44,036 nucleotides of DNA from Chloroflexota bacterium (GCA_015478675.1 JADMIH010000015.1:1-44036); one strand, 5' to 3'; positions 33,683 through 42,651 are shown, numbered from the stretch's first letter. The notes: generated from the sequence alone by a model not told the origin. Numbers and translations are program-made.

Positions 33683-35017
33683 TCAGCGGAGATTACGCAC
33701 CGCCGCCGGGCTATACTGCTGGCCGAGGGCAGCGTCTATGCTGTCCTCGCGCTTCACAAGATAGTTAGGCACGCCCATCCCGGTAAGTGCGCTCACCATC
33801 ATCAGCGCGTTCCCTTCGCCCCCGAATGTCTCTCCTTCGATGACAACGGCGGCGGCGCGCAGACCCTTGCGAAGCTGGCTTTGCAACGACGCGAGCCAAG
33901 CCTCGTCCAGCGACGGTGTTACGACCACGAGAGTATCTTGCCTGTTGAATAAACGGGACTCAGCGGCGATAAGTTCCCCAACAGGAGTATCGCCTTCAGC
34001 GCGAAGCACAGCCAGCGCGCGCAGAATCTTTACAAGCTGGCGGCCACCTCTGTCCGCCGGTATAGTTACTTTATGCTGTCCCCACGCCACCATGCCCACC
34101 GACCTCCCCTCCGAGATGAAATAAGCAGCCAGTGAAGCCACCACTGATACGCTGTATTCTTCTGTGGTTGGGTCGAGGGGCAGAGGCGAATTATCTCCCC
34201 GAGTTTCGCCACTTATCGGCTTTCTCTGCAAGGCCTTTGGCACGCGCCCCACGTCAACAGCTTCTAACTCTGCCTCTTCAGGCTCATAGGCTACATGTAC
34301 AGCATCTTGCAGGTCCAGGATCAGCCAAATATCGGCGGTAGGGTCAAGCTCAAACTCTTTCACCATCAGCTTCTGGGCGCGGGCGCTCACCGGCCAGTGG
34401 ATACGGTTCATCGGGTCGCCGGGAAAGTACTCGCGGATGCCGGCGGCGTTGGGAGTGGAGTGATAGCTGCGCCCCGCTGTTTGATTGCCCCCAGGCAAAT
34501 CTGTCGAGGGGAGTCCGAAAGAGGCCAACGGCACAGTGGGCGGAAATACCAGCAGCTCGGCTCTGTCGTTGAAGAGGCGACTCGACTGAAAAAGCCCAAA
34601 AGGGTCTCCGGTCACTACGGTTGTTGGCCCCAGGCGATAGAGGCCTCGATGAATACACCGCGTGCGAACACGCCAGCGCTTCTGGGTATGGCCCTTGAGC
34701 GACACGACAGCGCCGACTCGGTGCCCCGGCAAGGTAGATTGATCGCGCACCTCCAGCCACAGCTTACGTAGCCGCGACAGGTTACGTATCTCGACAGTCT
34801 CCTGGATGATCTGCCCTACCTGCGTCTGCGACGGCGTTACCTCACGGCTCAAAGTCAGGCCACGCTTGCTGATCTGAGACCAGATATAGGCGCAAATCAG
34901 CACAGCAGCGAGCACATACGCCAGGTAATAAAGCAGCCGCAGGCCAATGGTCAGCGCAGCAACGTAAACCACCACTGTCCCTACAGCCAGCCAGAAGGCA
35001 TTAGAATTGTCGGACAT
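33683..35017 (-). CDS. DUF58-domain protein
   Basis: 444 residues. Two N-terminal membrane helices (AFWLAVGTVVVYVAALTIGLRL and YYLAYVLAAVLICAYIW). A beta-rich region follows, then the DUF58 core: EYFPGDPMNRIHWPVSARAQKLMVKEFE, followed by a von Willebrand A-like fold with LILDLQD in place of the full MIDAS motif. Such proteins work with MoxR AAA ATPases, probably as assembly or chaperone partners for secreted or membrane complexes. ATG 35017 lies 45 bases downstream of the MoxR gene stop. Confidence 0.9.
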   Translation of the reverse strand: MSDNSNAFWLAVGTVVVYVAALTIGLRLLYYLAYVLAAVLICAYIWSQISKRGLTLSREVTPSQTQVGQIIQETVEIRNLSRLRKLWLEVRDQSTLPGHRVGAVVSLKGHTQKRWRVRTRCIHRGLYRLGPTTVVTGDPFGLFQSSRLFNDRAELLVFPPTVPLASFGLPSTDLPGGNQTAGRSYHSTPNAAGIREYFPGDPMNRIHWPVSARAQKLMVKEFELDPTADIWLILDLQDAVHVAYEPEEAELEAVDVGRVPKALQRKPISGETRGDNSPLPLDPTTEEYSVSVVASLAAYFISEGRSVGMVAWGQHKVTIPADRGGRQLVKILRALAVLRAEGDTPVGELIAAESRLFNRQDTLVVVTPSLDEAWLASLQSQLRKGLRAAAVVIEGETFGGEGNALMMVSALTGMGVPNYLVKREDSIDAALGQQYSPAAVRNLR

Positions 35018-35062
35018 AGCGAAGGATCCTATTAGCGCTCAGTGGCGGCTGGCCTATGACCG

Positions 35063-36085
35063 CTACCGCCCACGCGTGGCGATGGGCTGGGTGCCGGGCA
35101 CAGGGGTGTTGCGCAAGATTTCGCCTATTACCGAGCGCGTATCTGTATTGCGTACGCGGGCAGATGGGTTGAGGATCAATCTATGCGCCAGCGTCGCTTC
35201 AGCGAGAGCTTTTACATCATCAGGGATCACGTAGTCTCTACCAGCGATTGCCGCACGCGCTTGTGAAGCGATTTGCAGCGAAAGCGAGCCGCGGGGGCTT
35301 GCGCCCAGGTAAATCTCTTCGTGGCGGCGTGTAGCGCCCACCACCGAGACGATGTACTCTTTTATCAACCCGTCCACATGTACGTTCCTCACTGCGCTCT
35401 GTGCCTCGAGAAGTTGGCCCGAGTCGATGACCTGCTCAAGCTGCTGCAACGGGTGAGTTTGCTGCTGGCGGCTAAGCACTTCTATCTCTTCAGCACGGTT
35501 CGGGTAGCCAAGCGAAATACGCATGAGGAAGCGATCTAGCTGCGCTTCAGGCAAAGGGAAAGTGCCTTCGTACTCGATTGGATTCTGCGTGGCAAGAACG
35601 ATGAAAGGGCGAGGCAAAGGGTATGTAACGCCATCCACCGTGACTTGCCTTTCCTCCATTGTTTCGAGGAGGGCCGACTGTGTTTTAGGGGTGGCGCGGT
35701 TGATCTCGTCAGCAAGAACGATCTGAGCCATCACGGGGCCCGCGCGAAACTCAAACTCGCCATTCTTCTGATTGTAAATCGAGACGCCTGTTACATCGCT
35801 GGGCAGCAGGTCAGGAGTAAACTGGATACGCCTGAATGTGCAGCCGACCGAGCGGGCAATTGCCTTCGCCAGCACCGTCTTGCCTACACCAGGCACATCC
35901 TCTACCAGCACATGGCCCTGGCAGAGGAGGGCGATCAAAGTGGATTGCACCTCCTGGTGCTTGCCCACAATCACGCTCTCAACGTTCTCCGCAAGACGCG
36001 CGGCCAACCCGCGAACATCTACAATCCGAACAGTGGAACTATCGTCAAAATGACCATCACCCTGACGCTTTATACTATCTTGCAT
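35063..36085 (-). CDS. MoxR-family AAA ATPase
   Basis: 340 residues. Walker [20 protein letters not shown], Walker [50 protein letters not shown] (here [12 protein letters not shown]) with the sensor and arginine finger regions, and a C-terminal lid [30 protein letters not shown]. The order and spacing are standard for MoxR. The start ATG 36085 has GAGGAG 3 bases upstream, preferred over an in-frame ATG at 36148. First gene of the MoxR-DUF58-transglutaminase-LCP cluster. Acts in the cytoplasm, presumably on the DUF58 protein. Confidence 0.92.
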   Translation of the reverse strand: MQDSIKRQGDGHFDDSSTVRIVDVRGLAARLAENVESVIVGKHQEVQSTLIALLCQGHVLVEDVPGVGKTVLAKAIARSVGCTFRRIQFTPDLLPSDVTGVSIYNQKNGEFEFRAGPVMAQIVLADEINRATPKTQSALLETMEERQVTVDGVTYPLPRPFIVLATQNPIEYEGTFPLPEAQLDRFLMRISLGYPNRAEEIEVLSRQQQTHPLQQLEQVIDSGQLLEAQSAVRNVHVDGLIKEYIVSVVGATRRHEEIYLGASPRGSLSLQIASQARAAIAGRDYVIPDDVKALAEATLAHRLILNPSARVRNTDTRSVIGEILRNTPVPGTQPIATRGR

Positions 36086-36152
36086 GATCTCCTCAAATGA
36101 TTCCGGTCGAAATCTTATGTACAGGTTACGGGCAGCGCTATGTCGCACACCA

Positions 36153-36158
36153 ATTATA
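36153..36158 (-). promoter_or_regulatory. Possible -10 box of the MoxR cluster
   Basis: Minus strand TATAAT (36158-36153) about 70 bases before the start codon; the -35 at 17 bases is weak (TGTCTT). Confidence 0.45.
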
Positions 36159-36214
36159 ACAAGTTAGCACTATACAAGACAGCAGACGGTTATTACATCT
36201 CTCTGCATCTTGCT

Positions 36215-36237
36215 GTATACGTTACTTTGTATACGTT
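36215..36237. promoter_or_regulatory. Direct repeat GTATACGTT x2, possible operator
   Basis: GTATACGTT occurs at 36215-36223 and 36229-36237 (14-base period), each copy starting with the palindrome GTATAC; a related CGTTAC/GTAACG pair is nearby. It sits upstream of the predicted MoxR promoter. Confidence 0.45.
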
Positions 36238-36318
36238 TAGCGTAACGGCAGAGTTACTCTTTCCCGCTCGATTTTACCGGGCTGACAGCAACACAGAAGA
36301 TGTGGCGTGCGAAGAATC

Positions 36319-36345
36319 AAAAAGGGGCGGCACGGCAGCCGTCCC
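36319..36345 (-). terminator. Rho-independent terminator of the sigma factor operon
   Basis: On the minus strand, GGGACGGC pairs with GCCGCCCC (one mismatch) around a 6-base loop, followed by TTTTTGATT. It lies about 20 bases after the stop of the unknown gene next to the sigma factor. Confidence 0.7.
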
Positions 36346-36366
36346 ATACAAGGGGCCTGGCTAAGG

Positions 36367-36774
36367 CTAGCGGGGGGCGGAGGCCGCCTCCGCTGTATGC
36401 AGCACGTCCCGAAGGAATGAGCTGCGCAAAGAGGCGGAGCTTTTTGGTGGCTCAGGCTGGTAAGGCTTGGCGTGCCCGGCCACTACAAATGGCGCTTCCT
36501 CATCATCCCCGGTCGTGCTCGCGCTAGCTTGTACGGGGCCTTCCACCGCGAGCCTTCCATATGGGCCAGACATCCGCCTCCGCAACTGGTGCCAAATCCT
36601 GGCGGCGTCAGGCTCGGCGGCCTCAGCAGCGATAGCATGCTTCAACAGCACCTCAAGGGAGGCGTCGTCATTCGCATCCTGGTCGTCAACGGCTCCGGGC
36701 TTGAGGTTGAAGCGTAGCTCGTCAGCGATTTCGCCTGGCAGAGCAGCAGCGAGCGCTTTAATACGCCGGATCAT
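36367..36774 (-). CDS. Unknown soluble protein overlapping the ECF sigma gene
   Basis: 135 residues, starting at ATG 36774 with GGAGG 7 bases upstream, inside the last codons of the sigma gene (17-base overlap). N-terminal basic-helical MIRRIKALAAALPGEIADELRFNL; then an acidic stretch and LKHAIAAEAAEPDAARIWHQLRRRM; the last third is Pro/Ala/Ser-rich and probably disordered. There is no membrane segment and no zinc anti-sigma (HxxxCxxC) motif. Position suggests it modulates the sigma factor, but no known anti-sigma family is recognised. Confidence 0.65.
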   Translation of the reverse strand: MIRRIKALAAALPGEIADELRFNLKPGAVDDQDANDDASLEVLLKHAIAAEAAEPDAARIWHQLRRRMSGPYGRLAVEGPVQASASTTGDDEEAPFVVAGHAKPYQPEPPKSSASLRSSFLRDVLHTAEAASAPR

Positions 36775-37495
36775 AGCGCGCCTCCGGTGACGCCGCATTC
36801 TGCCCTTCAAGATGCACACGTAGCGCCTTGCGAGCATGGTGCAGCCTCGATTTCACAGTCCCCACCGGCAAATCAAGTATATACGCAATCTCTGGAAGCG
36901 AAAAGTCCTGTAAATAGTGCAGCGTGACCACTATACGGTGTTTCAGAGAAAGCGAATTGATAGCAGTACGCATCGTGACCTGTAACTCAACGCGCTCAGC
37001 GAGCACTTCAGGCGAGTGATGAGGGTCCGAGGTGATGAAGCCTTCCGCTACGTCATCAATCGGTTCCAGATGGACACGACGCTTTTTGAGGGCGTTGCAG
37101 CTCAAGTTAACGGCCACACGGTGCAGCCAGGGCGCAAGAGAGCCATCGCCTGTAATGTTCATAATGTTGAGGTAGGTCTTATAAAAACAGTCCTGGAGCA
37201 CCTCTTCGGCAGCGCCCGGATCGCGTGTAATGGCAAGGCCCGTACGATAAATCTGGCCCTGATACTTGAAGAAAAGAGCCTCAAAAGCGGCCATATCGCC
37301 GCGCTGAATAGCGAGCACAAGCTGCGTATCCGCGTGAGCAGCCTCGCTTGGGGTAGTAAGTAGAGGTTCCAAATTGACCTCCTCTAGCTGCGCCAGAATA
37401 TCATCCGCCGAGTCGTCTGAGTCGTCGTCAAGGTCATCAATGTTCGAGTTGTTTAACCGGAGCCGCTCAGCGATCAGCTGGAAATCTATATCCAT
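36758..37495 (-). CDS. ECF-type RNA polymerase sigma factor
   Basis: 245 residues. Unusual N-terminal extension of about 50 residues, very acidic (DDLDDDSDDSADD). Region 2 (about 60-130): LVLAIQRGDMAAFEALFFKY, GLAITRDPGAAEEVLQDCFYKTYLNI. Region 4 (about 180-235): LKHRIVVTLHYLQDFSLPEIAYILDLPVGTVKSRLHHARKAL, a clear sigma70 region 4 HTH. It redirects RNA polymerase to stress or envelope genes. ATG 37495 has AGGTG 8 bases before it; a GTG at 37510 also opens the frame. Preceded by a sigma70 promoter at 37622-37651, with a leader of about 120 bases. Confidence 0.92.
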   Translation of the reverse strand: MDIDFQLIAERLRLNNSNIDDLDDDSDDSADDILAQLEEVNLEPLLTTPSEAAHADTQLVLAIQRGDMAAFEALFFKYQGQIYRTGLAITRDPGAAEEVLQDCFYKTYLNIMNITGDGSLAPWLHRVAVNLSCNALKKRRVHLEPIDDVAEGFITSDPHHSPEVLAERVELQVTMRTAINSLSLKHRIVVTLHYLQDFSLPEIAYILDLPVGTVKSRLHHARKALRVHLEGQNAASPEARYDPAY

Positions 37496-37621
37496 CGGCG
37501 ACACCTGCACAATTCAGCTCGCGTTTCAGTCGAGACTTCCAGCAATACAATCAAGCAACGGCTCTGATAAGCAAGCACGATCAGAGGGGAGGGCAACCGC
37601 GCCGACTGGACGCTGTCGGTA

Positions 37622-37651
37622 AGTATAACACATTTTTTAACCCTTTGTAAA
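37622..37651 (-). promoter_or_regulatory. Sigma70-type promoter of the ECF sigma gene
   Basis: Minus strand TTTACA (37651-37646), 18-base spacer, TATACT (37627-37622). It is a housekeeping-type promoter, so the sigma gene need not depend on itself. Confidence 0.65.
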
Positions 37652-37816
37652 CATCTCGTAACCCAACACTCGGTCCGCAAATCAGAGCTAGCGTATCTAA
37701 ATTAAGGCTGGGATATGGACGCGGGCCAGTCACATCAGGCAACAATGGCACGAAAGCGCAAAGACGCTAGAGCATGATGTCTAAAGAGAATAGACCCCGG
37801 TTACAAAGGTAAACGG

Positions 37817-37845
37817 TTGACGCGGCCATACAGTCGCTATATTAT
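37817..37845 (+). promoter_or_regulatory. Sigma70-type promoter of the 713-residue membrane protein
   Basis: TTGACG (37817-37822), 17 bases, TATTAT (37840-37845). Predicted leader of about 65 bases to TTG 37917. Confidence 0.7.
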
Positions 37846-37916
37846 CCTTTTATGTCTTCTACAATTAGAACGGGCAGCGACTGGCCGGGTTCTGCCAGCC
37901 GACAGAGGCAGCCGGA

Positions 37917-40058
37917 TTGAGGGGGTGGTCGCCCCGAGGGGAAAAGAGCCGTCAGGACGTGTTTGTCTTAGGCGTATACACGGTGCTTGCGCTAATCTTC
38001 ACATGGCCTATGGCGAGCACCATGACGAGCGCGATACTGGGCGATGGCAAGGATGGTTGGCAAGACACCTGGGAGATGTGGTGGCTGAACCGCGCGATCA
38101 ACACAGGCTCCGCACCCTACCACTTCTCGACGCTCTACGCCCCCACAGGAGCCACCAACTATCTCCACTCACTTAATCCCATATTGATAGTTCTTGTACT
38201 GCCTGTTCAGTGGCTCTTCAACGTGCTGGCAGCCTTCAATGTAGCCACCTTGATGGCGATTGTGTTCACCGCCTTTGGGAGCTATCTCCTGTGCCGTGAC
38301 ATTACGGGCGATAGGGCTGCGGCTTTCGCAGGAGGCTTGATCTTCGGCTTTGCGCCCCACCAGTTCGCGCAGCTGTTGAGCCACCTCGACGTGGCCGCGC
38401 TTCAGTTCTTTGTACTGGGCGTCTGGTGCCTCTACCGGAGCCTTTCCACTAACGGCAGGGCGGGCTTAGTATGGGCGCTCTGGGCGGCTGCATGCGTCGC
38501 CGCCTCCGAGTTGAGCCACCCCTACACACTCGTCGAAGCCCTGCTCGTGATGGCGCTACTTGGCATTTGCTGGACGATGTGGACGCTGTGGATGCGCAGC
38601 GCGCAGCCCTGGTGGCAGCCCCTGGGCAGAACCGCACTTGCTATCTCTGTGGGCATCGCCATAGTTAGCCCAATGCTCTTTTTACAGGCTCGCCAGAACA
38701 GTGGGCCTGATGCTCCGGGCCAGGGAGATAGCAGCGCCGCCGACATCGAAAACTACTCGGCAGATTTGCTCGCTTATGCAATCCCTAGCCCATTCAGCCC
38801 TTTGTGGGGCAAGAGCGCATCAGACGCCCTGCGCCCACTCAAAGGCACTCTGATAGAAAAGATTGTCTTTCCAGGCTATGTGGCTCTGCTGCTAGGAATA
38901 GTCGGCGCGGTGGCGCGGCGCACACGGCGCACCGCCCTCTTCTGGGTCGCGCTGGCGCTTATCGGCTTCCTAATGTCTCTTGGCCCCCGCTTACTCGTTG
39001 GGGGGAACAACACAGGGCTTCCCTTGCCCGCCTCTATCTTCTATACCCTGCCCGCAAGCGCTATCTTCCGAGCGCCTGCCCGTTTCAGCTCGATTGCCTT
39101 CCTCGGATTGTCCGTCTGCGCATCGCTTGGCGTGCAGGCGCTCACCGAAAGCCGAAGCCGCCGGCGGCGTGCGCTGGTTATGTCAACCATGTTGCTGATT
39201 GTGTTGGAGTTCTTCCCGGCTCCATTTCGCACGGCAGCGCAGGCAGTAGACCCCTGGTACCGCCAGGTTGCGAAGAGCGGCACAGGCGCCGTCCTTGAGG
39301 TGCCATTCGACAGGTGGGACGCTCGACCGCTTGAGTCGCAGATCGTTTCAGGATTGCCCCTGGCGGGGGGCTACCTCTCACGGCAGCCTGTCTATCCGCT
39401 GTCGCGTGGCGTGCCGCCCTTCACCGATCTGGGCCTCAACCGAGTACCAGGCACGCCCCTCGTAAATGTGGCGGCGAGCGCGCTCTGTTCGCCTGCACCC
39501 GATAGATCAACTTATCTGGACATCATGCGCCTCGCGGGAGTACGCTATTTGGCGCTGCATCTCGACAGGCTGAAGGGAAGTGACCCCCGGATCGAGCTGG
39601 CACAGGAGCTATTCGCCGCCAGGCTTGTATATCAGAGCACCGGCCTCGAAGTGTACGACAACGGTGGGGGGCAAGCGCCTGCATCTCTTTTTGGAGCAGT
39701 AGAGGACAGCGAAGACTGGGGAGCCATAGAGCAAAACAACTACAGGTGGGCAGGGGGCAACTATGCGCGCATCTACTTATGGAGTGGGGTGGACAGGAAG
39801 GTGCAAGTGAGCTTCTCCCTGGCAAGCTTTTCACTAACCCGGCAGGTAGAGATTAGCGCATCCGGAAAGGTGCTCGCCCAAAGGAGCGTCGGCCCCAGTG
39901 CGCAGCCCTTCGACCTGGAGTGGGAGCTCCCCAGGGGCTTCACCACGCTGCTCATCTCGGCGAGCGGCGAGCCGCTAATCCCAGCGTCACTGGGCGTGGG
40001 GGCAGACACACGTCCCCTCGTCCTGAATCTCTCAAGCTGCCGTTATTCAGCTAAATAG
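37917..40058 (+). CDS. Large multipass membrane protein (GT-C/YfhO or PTPS-related type)
   Basis: 713 residues from TTG 37917 (AGAGG 8 bases upstream; an in-frame stop at 37866 limits extension). About ten to eleven membrane helices in residues 15-435, then a soluble extracellular region (about 440-713). Early loop signatures DTWEMWWLNRAI and LYAPTGATNYLHSLNPI match the first external loop of GT-C-like proteins, where an acidic residue is catalytic. The C-terminal half is beta-rich. Such proteins often transfer sugars from polyprenyl carriers to surface polymers or proteins. No standard GT family is proven. A 10-base inverted repeat straddles the stop codon (40027-40036/40066-40075). Confidence 0.75.
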   Translation: MRGWSPRGEKSRQDVFVLGVYTVLALIFTWPMASTMTSAILGDGKDGWQDTWEMWWLNRAINTGSAPYHFSTLYAPTGATNYLHSLNPILIVLVLPVQWLFNVLAAFNVATLMAIVFTAFGSYLLCRDITGDRAAAFAGGLIFGFAPHQFAQLLSHLDVAALQFFVLGVWCLYRSLSTNGRAGLVWALWAAACVAASELSHPYTLVEALLVMALLGICWTMWTLWMRSAQPWWQPLGRTALAISVGIAIVSPMLFLQARQNSGPDAPGQGDSSAADIENYSADLLAYAIPSPFSPLWGKSASDALRPLKGTLIEKIVFPGYVALLLGIVGAVARRTRRTALFWVALALIGFLMSLGPRLLVGGNNTGLPLPASIFYTLPASAIFRAPARFSSIAFLGLSVCASLGVQALTESRSRRRRALVMSTMLLIVLEFFPAPFRTAAQAVDPWYRQVAKSGTGAVLEVPFDRWDARPLESQIVSGLPLAGGYLSRQPVYPLSRGVPPFTDLGLNRVPGTPLVNVAASALCSPAPDRSTYLDIMRLAGVRYLALHLDRLKGSDPRIELAQELFAARLVYQSTGLEVYDNGGGQAPASLFGAVEDSEDWGAIEQNNYRWAGGNYARIYLWSGVDRKVQVSFSLASFSLTRQVEISASGKVLAQRSVGPSAQPFDLEWELPRGFTTLLISASGEPLIPASLGVGADTRPLVLNLSSCRYSAK

Positions 40059-40086
40059 AATGGCTCTTGAGAGATGGGGTAAGGGC

Positions 40087-40115
40087 TTGACACTGAACAG
40101 TTTTTAGCTTATTAT
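40087..40115 (+). promoter_or_regulatory. Consensus promoter of the metal-sensor/P-ATPase operon
   Basis: Perfect TTGACA (40087-40092), 17 bases, TATTAT (40110-40115). Immediately followed by an imperfect dyad, ATCAT at 40116-40120 and ATGAT at 40135-40139, in the place expected for an ArsR-family operator. Confidence 0.8.
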
Positions 40116-40139
40116 ATCATCCCATGCTGATGTAATGAT
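40116..40139. promoter_or_regulatory. Putative operator for the CmtR-like sensor
   Basis: A 24-base imperfect dyad (ATCAT and ATGAT ends, CATC/GATG inside), directly after the -10 and 31 bases before the sensor start codon. Binding here would block the promoter. Inference from position. Confidence 0.45.
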
Positions 40140-40169
40140 GTAACTGGAGAGTTGGAGGTTTCATAATCT

Positions 40170-40520
40170 ATGCTAGTAGCAGGTAAGTCGGTCACCGGGC
40201 TCAAGGCCAAGTTGTTTCGCGGTTTTTCCGATACGTCGCGGCTATCCATTCTTGAAGCTCTACGTGATGGGCCGCTCACTGTAGGACAGATCGTGCAGAT
40301 CACAGCTCTCAGCCAGTCAAACGTCTCCAATCACCTCAGCTGCTTGCGCGACTGCGGCCTGGTATCGTCTGAACAGCAAGGGCGTAGCGTCAGCTACAGG
40401 CTGAGCGATCCGAGGGTCGGCGAGCTACTCCGTCTCTCAGGAGAGTTACTCACAGAAGTGGCAAGAGGGGTATATGAGTGCGCCCGGTACGGCTCAGAAC
40501 GATCAGAAGGAGAGAAATAG
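40170..40520 (+). CDS. cmtR: CmtR-like ArsR-family metal sensor (Cd/Pb type)
   Basis: 116 residues, winged helix. LFRGFSDTSRLSILEALRDGPLTVGQIVQIT then the recognition helix SQSNVSNHLSCLRDCGLVSSEQQGRSV. Cys58 and Cys62 in SCLRDC and Cys104 in VYECARYG coincide in position and motif with the three metal-binding cysteines of Mycobacterium tuberculosis CmtR (Cys57, 61, 102), a cadmium/lead sensor. It should leave the DNA when it binds metal, releasing the downstream efflux ATPase. The P-ATPase start codon is one base beyond its stop. The symbol is used for the type, not proven orthology. Confidence 0.82.
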   Translation: MLVAGKSVTGLKAKLFRGFSDTSRLSILEALRDGPLTVGQIVQITALSQSNVSNHLSCLRDCGLVSSEQQGRSVSYRLSDPRVGELLRLSGELLTEVARGVYECARYGSERSEGEK

Positions 40521-40521
40521 C

Positions 40522-42651
40522 ATGGCGACCTTGCAAACGATTGAAGTGTCCGTTGCGGGGATGGACTGCGCGGAGTGCACTCAACACGTCCAGCAAGCTC
40601 TACAAGGGATAGCGGGTGTGGAGTCGGCCAGCGTTTTTCTGGCTTCGGAGAAAGCAGTCATAAAGCTGGACCCTGACAGAGCAGACATGGCGGCAATACG
40701 CAAAGCGGTCGAAGGCGCAGGCTACAAGGTCGCTGGGCAGAAGGGCGGACAGGACGACCCTACAAGTGCGTCCCCAGCACAGGCCTTCACGCGCCAGCTT
40801 CTCACGCTCTTCGGCCTGCTGTTCGGCGTGGTTCTGCTGATCGTCGTAGTGGGCCAGTGGCTGGGCCTCTTTGAGCAGGTCACAATGTGGGTTCCGCTGC
40901 CGGTAGGCGTTGCGCTCGTACTTATAGCGGGTTATCCGGTCTTTCTCAACGTCGTCCGGGCGGCCATGCGGAGGCAGGTCATCTCCCACACTCTGATGAC
41001 CATTGGTGTGGTAGCGGCACTGGCCGTCGGGCAGTGGGTAACCGCCGCAATCGTGGTCTTTTTCATGAGGGTAGGTGAATACGCTGAGAGCCTCACGACA
41101 GAACGTGCACGGCGGGCAGTCAAGGAGCTCATATCGTTGGCACCGCAGACGGCGAGGGTAGAGCGGGAGGGGGCTGAAGTTGAGATGCCGATCGGAGATG
41201 TCGAGGTGGGCGACGTGGTGGTGGTGCGCCCTGGCGAGCAGATCCCGGTGGACGGCGAAGTGATTTCAGGGCAGGCTACAGTAAACCAGGCATCCATAAC
41301 AGGGGAGTCTATGCCGTTGGAGGTCGGACCAGGCTCTCGCGTCTTTGCGGCCACATTGGCTCAACTAGGTAGCGTGCGCGTGCGCACCATGCGCGTGGGG
41401 GCCGACACCACCTTTGGCAAGGCTATCAAGATGGTGGAGGACGCAGAAGGCCAACGTGCCGACGTGCAGCGCCTCGCCGATAAGTTCTCAGGCTACTTCC
41501 TGCCGGTTGTTGCTGGGATAGCGGCCCTCACCTTTCTTGTCAGCCGCAATCCTCTATCCACTGCCGCCGTGCTGGTTGTGGCGTGCTCCTGCTCGCTGGC
41601 GCTCGCCACTCCGGTCGCCATGCTCGCGTCGGTGGGAGCCGCCGCCAAGCGGGGCCTACTCATAAAGGGGGGTAAGTACATCGAGACACTGGCTCGCGCC
41701 GATGTGCTTCTCATTGATAAGACCGGCACACTGACGCTGGGCCAGCCCCAGATCACCGATGTGGTGCCCTTGAACGGTCTTGCTCACCACGACATCCTGG
41801 CGCTTGCGGCCTCAGTTGAACGCTACTCCGAGCACCCCCTGGCTGAGGCTGTGCGTCTGGCCGCGAAGAAGAGCGGTCTCCCGATGGTTGAGCCACAAGA
41901 TTTCAGAGCTATACCCGGCTCCGGTGTGCAGGCCCAGGTAAACGGGCAGACAGTGGCGGTAGGCAATGCTGCGTTTGTTGCGGGAGCCTCTCAATTGCCC
42001 CAGGCCCGCACTCTCCAGGAAGAGGGCAAGACGCTCCTTTTCGTTGGCTATGACGGCAAGCCTGCGGCGATCCTTGCGGCCTCCGACACCCTGCGCCCTG
42101 AAGTACCGGCTGCTATGGCTGAATTACGGCAGATGGGCTTCAGGCAGATAGAGTTGCTCACGGGAGATAACGAGCAAACCGCCGCCGCCGTTGCCGAGCG
42201 CGTGGGCGGCATTAGCTACCGCGCCAGCTTGCTGCCTGAAGACAAGATAAAGATTGTGAAGGAGTACCAAAGCAAGGGACATATAGTTGTAATGGTGGGG
42301 GATGGCATAAACGATGCCCCTGCTCTCGCGCAAGCTAACGTGGGCGTCGCTATGGGGGCTGCGGGCAGCGACATAGCGATGGAGGCCGGGCACGTGGTAT
42401 TGCTGCATGAGGACTGGATGCTCGTGCCCGAACTATTCCGCATCTCTCTGCGCACCATGCGCGTGGTCAAGGGGAACATCGCCTTCACTGCGCTCTACAA
42501 CATAGTAGGGCTTACGCTCGCAGCGCTCGGCTTCTTGCCCCCTATCCTGGCCGCTGCTGCCCAGTCGCTCCCTGATCTTGGCATTCTCGGCAACTCCGCG
42601 AGATTGTTACGCCCAGGTCGAAACGCAGGCCAAGCAGAAGTAGAGAGTTAG
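40522..42651 (+). CDS. Heavy-metal P1B-type ATPase with atypical CSC motif
   Basis: 709 residues. N-terminal HMA domain (VAGMDCAECTQHVQQAL; metal Cys16 and Cys19), actuator TGES (260-263), membrane motif ACSCSLALATP with Cys355-Ser356-Cys357, phosphorylation site DKTGTLT (Asp399), SEHPLAEAV and GDGINDAPALA. Final membrane segment contains LPPILAAAAQSLPDLGILGNSARLL. It exports a soft metal ion, presumably Cd, Pb, Zn or Cu, as suggested by its CmtR-like regulator. The CPC/SPC/TPC proline is replaced by Ser, so it does not fit the usual subgroup rules. ATG 40522 has AGAAGGAGAG upstream. Confidence 0.92.
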   Translation: MATLQTIEVSVAGMDCAECTQHVQQALQGIAGVESASVFLASEKAVIKLDPDRADMAAIRKAVEGAGYKVAGQKGGQDDPTSASPAQAFTRQLLTLFGLLFGVVLLIVVVGQWLGLFEQVTMWVPLPVGVALVLIAGYPVFLNVVRAAMRRQVISHTLMTIGVVAALAVGQWVTAAIVVFFMRVGEYAESLTTERARRAVKELISLAPQTARVEREGAEVEMPIGDVEVGDVVVVRPGEQIPVDGEVISGQATVNQASITGESMPLEVGPGSRVFAATLAQLGSVRVRTMRVGADTTFGKAIKMVEDAEGQRADVQRLADKFSGYFLPVVAGIAALTFLVSRNPLSTAAVLVVACSCSLALATPVAMLASVGAAAKRGLLIKGGKYIETLARADVLLIDKTGTLTLGQPQITDVVPLNGLAHHDILALAASVERYSEHPLAEAVRLAAKKSGLPMVEPQDFRAIPGSGVQAQVNGQTVAVGNAAFVAGASQLPQARTLQEEGKTLLFVGYDGKPAAILAASDTLRPEVPAAMAELRQMGFRQIELLTGDNEQTAAAVAERVGGISYRASLLPEDKIKIVKEYQSKGHIVVMVGDGINDAPALAQANVGVAMGAAGSDIAMEAGHVVLLHEDWMLVPELFRISLRTMRVVKGNIAFTALYNIVGLTLAALGFLPPILAAAAQSLPDLGILGNSARLLRPGRNAGQAEVES

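Larger units (their letters stand above)
37496..37916. other. 421-base divergent intergenic region
   Basis: Contains the leftward promoter of the sigma factor gene and the rightward promoter of the large membrane protein gene; otherwise no gene, RNA or repeat is recognised. Confidence 0.7.

Noticed and set aside
36140..36527. Plus-strand frames opposite the sigma-partner gene
   Set aside because: They cross a predicted terminator and promoter and lack ribosome sites.
40027..40075. 10-bp perfect inverted repeat across the stop of the 713-residue protein
   Set aside because: Loop is 29 bases and there is no T tract, so it is not called as a terminator; noted only in the gene entry.
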